From Fragilaria radians (lineage: Eukaryota; Bacillariophyta; Fragilariophyceae; Fragilariales; Fragilariaceae): 64,000 nt of DNA. Of this stretch, positions 57,853 to 64,000 are shown one piece after another. The first letter of the stretch is position 1; each line of letters opens with the position of its first letter. Location of the stretch: the NCBI GenBank assembly GCA_900642245.1, contig CAAAJI010000013.1, positions 346,616 to 410,615 of the forward strand. Direction: 5' to 3'. The position numbers and the translations under genes are program-made. The notes beneath the pieces are model-generated. The model saw only the letters and a program-made list of their open reading frames with translations, had not been told where the DNA came from and made no database searches.

Positions 57853-59774
57853 TTAAATGTTATCGTCTGCAACAAAAGTTTCGTCATACGCTGCTTCATG
57901 AACACCTGCTGCACGCCCACTTGGATCGGCGCGTAATGCAAATGTTTCATCCCATTCCATTGCACGCTCTGTAGAACACGCGATGGATTTACCTCCAGGA
58001 ACAGTCTTCTGTGCCGCATCGCCTGGAAACATTTCCTCAAAAATCATACGATATCTGTAGCCTTCCTTAGTTGTTGGAGTGTTGTATGGAAATCGGTTCG
58101 CAGCACTGGAAAACATTTGATCACTAACTTCTCTTTCAGCAACTGCTTTCAGGTGATCTACCCAACCATAACCAACACCTGAAAAAAACATGTATGCAAG
58201 AGTTAAGTTAAGTTCTGATAAAAGACAAAGGAAATACAATTAAGAAAGAATTCTTACCGTCACTGAACTGCTCCTTTTGTCTCCAAAGAATTTCACTTGG
58301 AAGATAAGGGTCATCTGGGGTATCGAATGCTTTCCGAATAGCCCACTTCTCAATTCTAGTGTTTTCCTTAGTATACTCAGGTCCCTTTTTGATCATTTTC
58401 TCTTCAGGGCACATATTCATGGCGATTTCCAAGAAATCTATGTCTAAAAATGGCACCCTAGGTTCAACACCCCAAGCACTCATGGCCTTGTTGCATCGAA
58501 GACAGTCGTACATGTACAGCCGACTTAGCTTATCGACAGTTTCGTCGTAGAACTCTTGACCGTTAGGTGCCTTGTGGAAGTACAAATAACCACCAAAGAC
58601 TTCATCTGCTCCTTCGCCAGAAAGTACCATTTTGATCCCCATTGCCTTTATCTTGCGACTCATCAAATACATGGGGGTGGACGCACGGATAGTTGTTAGA
58701 TCGTATGTTTCCAAAGATCGTATGACTTCACGAACTGCGTCAGCACCTTCGTCAAGAGTATAGGTGTAGGAGTGATGAATGGTGCCCAAAAAATCAGCAA
58801 CTTTCTTGGCGGCCAAAATATCTGGCGAGTTTTCTAGCCCAATTGTGAAGGAGTGGAGCTTAGGGAATGCATTGGAACGTCGGCTAATGTTACGCGAACA
58901 GACAGCTGCCACAAGGGATGAATCCAATCCTCCTGATAGTAATACACCCCATGGAACATCCGACATCATACGACGAGTGACAGATTTTTCAAATGCATGT
59001 CGAAGTGCGTCCTATGAAAAGAGTTATTCAGATAAGAGTAAGAATAAAATCGTAACGCCATGAGGAAGGGCTGCTTTAAAAGATTTTACTTACTGCATTG
59101 AATTTCTCAGTTGGTGGTGGGAGGCCAGGTAACATTTCGGGGGCCCAAGATGGTGCGAACCAACGCTGAAATTTTCCTGCATTTTCACCTTTGTTTGTAT
59201 AAATGTGACCGGGTGGAAACTGCTGGAAGGTCGTGCACTCTCCTATGAGGCTCTTCATTTCTGAAGCCACAAAAACTGAACCGTCGTTCCCCCACCCGAT
59301 ATAGAGGGGTGTGATTCCCAAATGATCACGAGCAATAAAGTAAAGATCTTTTTTCTTGTCATAGAGAATAAAGCTAAACATTCCTCTAAGTTTCGTGCAT
59401 ACATCAACAGATGCTCCGCACTCATCATAGAGTGGAAGAATGACTTCACAGTCTGATCCTGTCTTAGGCTTGTATGGGGTCTTGAGGTCATCGTAAAGTT
59501 CCTTGTAGTTATAAATCTCACCATTTGCTGCAACGATCACATCCCCGTCATGTGAAACAAGAGGTTGAGAGCCAGATTCTGGATCCATAATTGCCAAACG
59601 TTCATGAGCAATACCGTGAGGCATTGGGATACCGTTGGCAGGATCGGCACTTATTACAATGTATCCAGACCAATCAGGACCTCGATGACGAAGACGAGAG
59701 CTGCATGTTATCAGTTCTCTTCGAAGATCAATTTCTGGTAAGGATGAGGAGAAGATTGCAAAGATGCCGCACAT
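57853..59774 (-). CDS. ASNS: Asparagine synthetase (glutamine-hydrolysing), three exons
   Basis: Exons are 59774-59094, 59011-58258 and 58178-57853, with GT-AG introns of 82 and 79 bp; 586 aa, the size of plant enzymes. The start is fixed by chemistry: MCGIFAIF places the glutaminase nucleophile at Cys2 after Met removal; the frame upstream has no ATG. The N-terminal domain shows [30 protein letters not shown] and [13 protein letters not shown]. The synthetase domain has the ATP PP-loop LLSGGLDSS (about 251-259), then [20 protein letters not shown] and [16 protein letters not shown]. The C-terminus has [15 protein letters not shown] and [20 protein letters not shown]. It makes asparagine from aspartate, glutamine and ATP. 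No targeting peptide is present, consistent with a cytosolic enzyme. All catalytic residues I can check are kept. Confidence 0.96.
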
Positions 59775-61124
59775 ATTGATCAAGGCGTTTGCAAACTTTT
59801 AAGAAATTCTGCTTGGCAAGATCGACACACTCAATTATTATCGCACTACTAACAAAAGATACCTAATTGTTACTAATCAAACAATGCGTAGGGTCAAAAC
59901 ACTCTTTGTCTGTGCATCATCAGTCAATTATCGAATTAGTCGAGAAACAAAAAGAACTAAATGTAGACCCCAGTAAGTGGTACAACAGTACTATAACAAT
60001 CGCACCTTTCTTGAATGAAATCGGAGACTTTTAAGTTAAGAAAGATCCTTTATTATTCCCAAGTAGGATGCATGCAGACAATTTCGATAATGCGTCCCAA
60101 ATAGAATGATCTGCACCTCCACTATTGGCAAATATGTCCCATGCAAAGCGGTAGAAAGGTCAAATCCAAGAAATGATTCATCGAGCACATTTCCAATCAT
60201 CCAATGATCATGGGAACTATCGAAAGTAACTTGGAGGATTCCGTTGTATCCGCACCAGGTTTTGAGCAGGCAATACCGCAAGAAAATTGTAAGAAGCCAT
60301 CAACTGCTAAAATTGCTTATCCATTGAATTGAATTCCTTTCACCGCAAAATCTGCCGCTATCTAGAGAAGCTAAATTTATTGATACATTTAATAAATGCA
60401 TGATTAAACTGAAATTCCCCCCACATATCTCATCAAAACGACACCATTTTGTTCTAAGAAAACTTCCAATGCATGTCCGACTTTGGCTTGCGTGATAAAA
60501 CTCTTACTCATCCATCGGTAAGGCAAAACAAATGTTCAATTTAGCCTTTACTATCCATACATAGATAGGTACATGAATTGAATATTCTCTCCTTATTTCG
60601 TAGTATTCTCAGTAATGGACATCTCTGATATTGATACACTTCTCAAGAAAGGCACTTGATTTCTTTATATGAAGCTTTTTGCTTCAAGACGTTAAGCGTT
60701 TTCAAATAAATGTCTCCTCAAACTTCACGGTACGTCAAAGGTCAAGCATTGATAAAAAAGATTGCAAATAAGAACAAACGTTCAGGGTAAAGCGGCTCTA
60801 TTCGCAGATCAATGCCTCGAATTCAGCAAGCACTTGAGAAGAGGTTTAAATCACTAAAAAAACAGTGATAAGATTGGAGATAGAATTTGTTCACTTCCAA
60901 TAGACATGGATTTGTGCAGTAATAACATGTGCAAATAGTGATGATTGTAGTGATACCTTAGTGCACTTTGGTGGTTATGGAAAAGGCAAACACATGTTAT
61001 CAAAATTATCAATCAAGTGCACATACATATAAGCTGACTTTTGAATTCTTTTGAATTTTGGCCAGCATATTTTCCAGTATCATTTCCAATCGCTAATGAT
61101 ATTGACCATTTGCCTGTTACATAT

Positions 61125-61138
61125 CCCCCCCCCCCCCC
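61125..61138. repeat. Poly-C homopolymer run
   Basis: Fourteen consecutive C residues in AT-rich DNA; the length is likely variable. Confidence 0.9.
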
Positions 61139-61639
61139 TCTGGCCTTAATGTTGACAATGATAAATTCAAAATGATGACACGGATATTGAGGAGAATGAT
61201 GAAGCAAATTTAATTAAGAGAGAAATGAATGGATATAAGATGATTTAGACATGTCTGCATGGAAGCAACGAAATCAGAGCTATATCAATCAGCAAATTAA
61301 GAATCCTATAGGACACCGCAGGGAGAAGGGGAAATAAATGAATTTCATTGTTTTTGAATTGCAAGAGCTGTGTTTAAATGCTGAACAGGCTGTCCCATAA
61401 AGATTCCGCACCATTTGGATCTGCTATAGGTGAACCCGGACATAGTATTATCCTAAATTTGCATTCATTCCGAAAATTGTATGCCATACGCATAATGAAG
61501 CGTGATGTAAAAACTTAAAATGCTTTGATCATGTCGTTGGTGTTTGCCTGGAGATGCGTTAACGCTTCGAATCCTCACCATTGACACCCAACAAATGATT
61601 CCTTGCTTTCTTTTTTCTGCAACCTACTGATGACCTAGT

Positions 61640-62190
61640 AAATCCTAATCAATAGCTAACTATGATGAATGGGAAGCGTCCACTTAATCACCAGGTCAGC
61701 GCTCATGTGATCTATGCTGCTATAGGAGTTTATACAAATTTGCAACTTATGATCTAATAAAATTACTTTTACATTAGATCTCTTGGGAACTTTCAATTGA
61801 CCACGTAGTCTCTCTGACTTACGTGTTAGATTCAACACTTAGCTTCTAGGCTTTGAGATCTTAGATTCACAACTTAGATTCATGAATCAAGAAACTTGAT
61901 AGATTCCCCTTGTTACTTGGGAATCTGTAGTTATTCCTACCGTATTGATATGCTGGTCCTGAAAAGACATTAAATGATCTTCTTTATTTGCAAGCAATGT
62001 TAAGCGTCACTAATTTCATATAAGACTATGTCTTTATTGAATTTGTGGAAAATATAGAAAGAATGGTTAACTATGTAACTTATTCTAGATTTAGATGAGG
62101 AAATCTAAGAATATTGTTTCTAGTATAATTTACTATGTACTAACAATAACTTGGATGTCTCCAGTATCGGTACCTATAGTGTTAGGCATT
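61640..62190 (+). repeat. LTR-like interspersed repeat, copy C
   Basis: The right half aligns with copies A and B: GATGAGGAAATCTAAGAATA, TTTACTATGTACTAAC, GGATGTCTCC followed by a GGTACC block, in the same order and orientation. The left half is more diverged. It is 38 kb from the other copies, so it is a dispersed family member rather than the other end of the same element. Confidence 0.5.
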
Positions 62191-63483
62191 ATCTTAATGA
62201 ACATATTAGTAAACTTAATTCAAAGGTATATTGTCATGATTTGATGAAATTCATCTAACTGCAAATCCATGACCCAATACAGAAGACATGGAAAAGAATC
62301 AAAGCATTGGGAAACATGAATGAGCAATGCTTGGTAAAATTGGGTGAAGAGAAAAGAAGTAGTAATGCACTATAATCCTATAGTTTAGGCAGTTTATGAC
62401 AAGCTGAAGCGTGATAAAAATAGATATTGGACGTTCAGCAAAAATGTAGAGCATGCAATTATTCTTATATGCTTAAAAATTTTGTCATTATCTATGGGCA
62501 TGGGAGTCAAAGGGTACAATATGGAGGTCAGATGACGTTACTGTTGCGTTATATGCAAAGACTAATCTTTAGAATCGCATTATTGCGAAAGTGTTTATTT
62601 TGTGATGTGTAAAGGAAACTAGTTTCATTTGATAGTTGAGCTATCTAAACCTGAATTAGTGTAAGTTAGAGATCAGATTTGAAATTTGAATTTCAAACAG
62701 TGATGTTCTATACATAGATTCCTGGAATGGAAATAGCAAAGAGCGGGATCACTTTTTGTGAATGCACGTCGTTTCAAACAAGACGAAAGCAGCTGAAAAC
62801 ACTAAGGCGATATCTTAATACTTGACTTTCATTCTTGTTCGACGTCAAGTCAGAAGGGCGACATAAAGCAAGATACATGGCTGGTAGACACATGACGATT
62901 ACTATTTTAGTGCCGTGTCCCTAAGTTCAATGCAATTCTAAAGAATTCTTGCAAACCACTACCATTGAACTTGGCATTTGATGCTCTCAATCGCAAACCA
63001 AATGGTGCGTTATGCACGATAACAAGTCCTAGAATGAGTTTTGTGATAATATCGATTAATATCATAATAGGATTAGCGATTTTCAGCGCCGACGTGATCA
63101 GTCCTTTTCTGTGTGATACGAAGAGCTGCAGCCGTGTCCTTCATAGAATTCACACAATATAATCGTAAACTTTTAATTTCATAAACTCAACGATTGAATT
63201 CTTTGAGAGCACCAGGAAGACTTAACAAATCGCTTACAATGAAGAGCTTTAAGTTAATCACCCTCATAGACTACCTAGTTTGTTTGTTCTGCTTGCGTAG
63301 TAACTGATCCAAAATGTGAAACCTAAAATTAGCCTAATTCTAATGCTCTAAAATCATTGTCCGGGGATCTCAGCATAAATTACCCTGGTGAATTACTTGA
63401 GTACCCGTGCTATCCAGCTACAACTGAGCTGCACTAGAGGAGTAAATCACGAAAGGGAGGGTGGTTTGATAGGAATGCTGAAA

Positions 63484-63711
63484 TTATTTCTCCTTGATTA
63501 GTTCATCGGAAAGCCGTCCTTCTCTATATTTCTTTTTTTCTGCTTGTTGCATTTCTTCTATTGCTTGAGGCTTTTCTTGAGAAAAAAGATCATGCCCACG
63601 CTTTTGTGGATTGGAGAAAACAGGAATCGCGGACGCGATCAAAATGATGGATGTGCCAACAAAAACTTGACCTTGTACTCCCCCTGGAAATCTACGAACT
63701 ATTGGAATCAT
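63484..63711 (-). CDS. Small one-helix membrane protein, unknown function
   Basis: The product is 75 aa from the ATG at 63711. It begins MIPIVRRFPGG, has one hydrophobic helix at about residues 14-33 (VFVGTSIILIASAIPVF), then a charged, Glu/Lys-rich C-terminal half (EEMQQAEKKKYREGR) likely to be helical. This shape is common among small mitochondrial inner-membrane proteins such as respiratory-chain accessory subunits or assembly factors, but I do not recognise the family. Its composition is clearly protein-like and the frame ends cleanly in a stop. Additional exons upstream are possible. Confidence 0.55.
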   Translation of the reverse strand: MIPIVRRFPGGVQGQVFVGTSIILIASAIPVFSNPQKRGHDLFSQEKPQAIEEMQQAEKKKYREGRLSDELIKEK

Positions 63712-64000
63712 ATATGATTGCGTGAGTGAATAAAGAATACGTCCATGCAGTTGCCTAGAAGTCTGAATTCCACCTGCATCACTTACGTAATGATTCTAAT
63801 CCCATACTTTTTAATCAACGATAAATGTCAGCAACAAAAACTTGTCCAAGAATGAGTCAATGTTTACCTTTGGCAGTGTCGAATGTAGTACTGTATGTGA
63901 CATTCACAACAAAATCCCAGTAGATGACAGATTATATGACCCCTACAAATAAATGCACTTTTGACCCCCAACCACACAACAATGCACTTTGGACAATCCT
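63712..64000. other. Right-edge region, upstream of the small membrane protein
   Basis: No gene is recognised. This stretch holds the upstream region of the minus-strand gene at 63484-63711. Confidence 0.5.

Larger units (their letters stand above)
59775..63483. other. Intergenic region with LTR-like repeat
   Basis: 3.7 kb with no intact gene. It contains a 14-base C run and a third copy of the LTR-like repeat (separate entries). A minus-strand open frame at 60036-60281 is mildly protein-like but has no ATG. Other frames are short. Confidence 0.55.

Noticed and set aside
60036..60281. Minus-strand open frame of 81 codons
   Set aside because: No ATG at the start and no recognised domain; may be a relic.
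63361..63445. tRNA-like stretch on the minus strand (GCAGCTCAGTTGTAGCTGG followed by a B-box-like GCTGAGATCCC)
   Set aside because: A/B-box-like pieces are present but no convincing anticodon arm or T-stem pairing forms and the acceptor arms match only partly; likely chance or a very decayed tRNA.
1..64000. CRISPR arrays, rRNA genes, bacterial operons
   Set aside because: None seen; the content is eukaryotic nuclear.

Overview
This window is nuclear DNA of a photosynthetic eukaryote, most likely a diatom or a close stramenopile. The base composition is visibly AT-rich. Genes carry few introns, which are short (about 62-99 bp) with GT-AG ends. A PGR5 gene carries a signal peptide with an ASAF-type cleavage motif, the plastid-import signature of diatoms. 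Ty1/copia wrecks of the kind common in diatoms litter the intergenic DNA. I could not run searches, so every family name rests on motifs read by eye.

Layout: a TPR / kinesin-light-chain-like gene runs off the left edge (minus). After about 5 kb with no recognised gene come a Golgi-type glycosyltransferase (6.6-8.0 kb, plus) and a membrane-anchored sulfotransferase (11.3-12.4 kb, plus). A Cys-rich type I membrane protein (13.4-14.5 kb, minus) and ribosomal protein SA/uS2 (15.7-16.6 kb, plus) diverge from each other. PGR5 (18.5-18.9 kb, minus) and a small two-exon secretory or plastid-type protein (19.2-19.7 kb, plus) form a tight head-to-head pair. A 5-kb repeat-rich gap holds two LTR-like copies and leads to a signal-peptide methyltransferase (24.9-25.8 kb, plus). 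Then come translation release factor eRF3 (minus), an Mpv17/PMP22 membrane protein (minus) with CRE-type sites upstream, and an eIF2-alpha-kinase-like kinase (minus). The checkpoint kinase ATR (36.0-45.9 kb, minus, three exons, about 3239 aa) follows. The right part has mitochondrial cysteine desulfurase NFS1 (plus, two exons), Golgi tether subunit COG2 (plus, three exons), glutamine-dependent asparagine synthetase (minus, three exons) and a small one-helix membrane protein near the right edge.

The genes are a typical mix of housekeeping functions (translation, Fe-S assembly, Golgi traffic, DNA damage response, amino acid and photosynthetic metabolism). I see no operon-like or cluster logic, except that PGR5 and its neighbour share one 256-bp promoter region. 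The intergenic DNA is largely a graveyard of decayed Ty1/copia elements: gag at about 9.4 kb and perhaps 57 kb, integrase plus RT start at 46.2-47.0 kb, RT plus RNase H at 51.1-51.9 kb, and LTR-like repeats at 21.5, 22.5 and 61.6 kb. Several other stretches still read as broken protein that I cannot name. No CRISPR array, rRNA or convincing tRNA is present.
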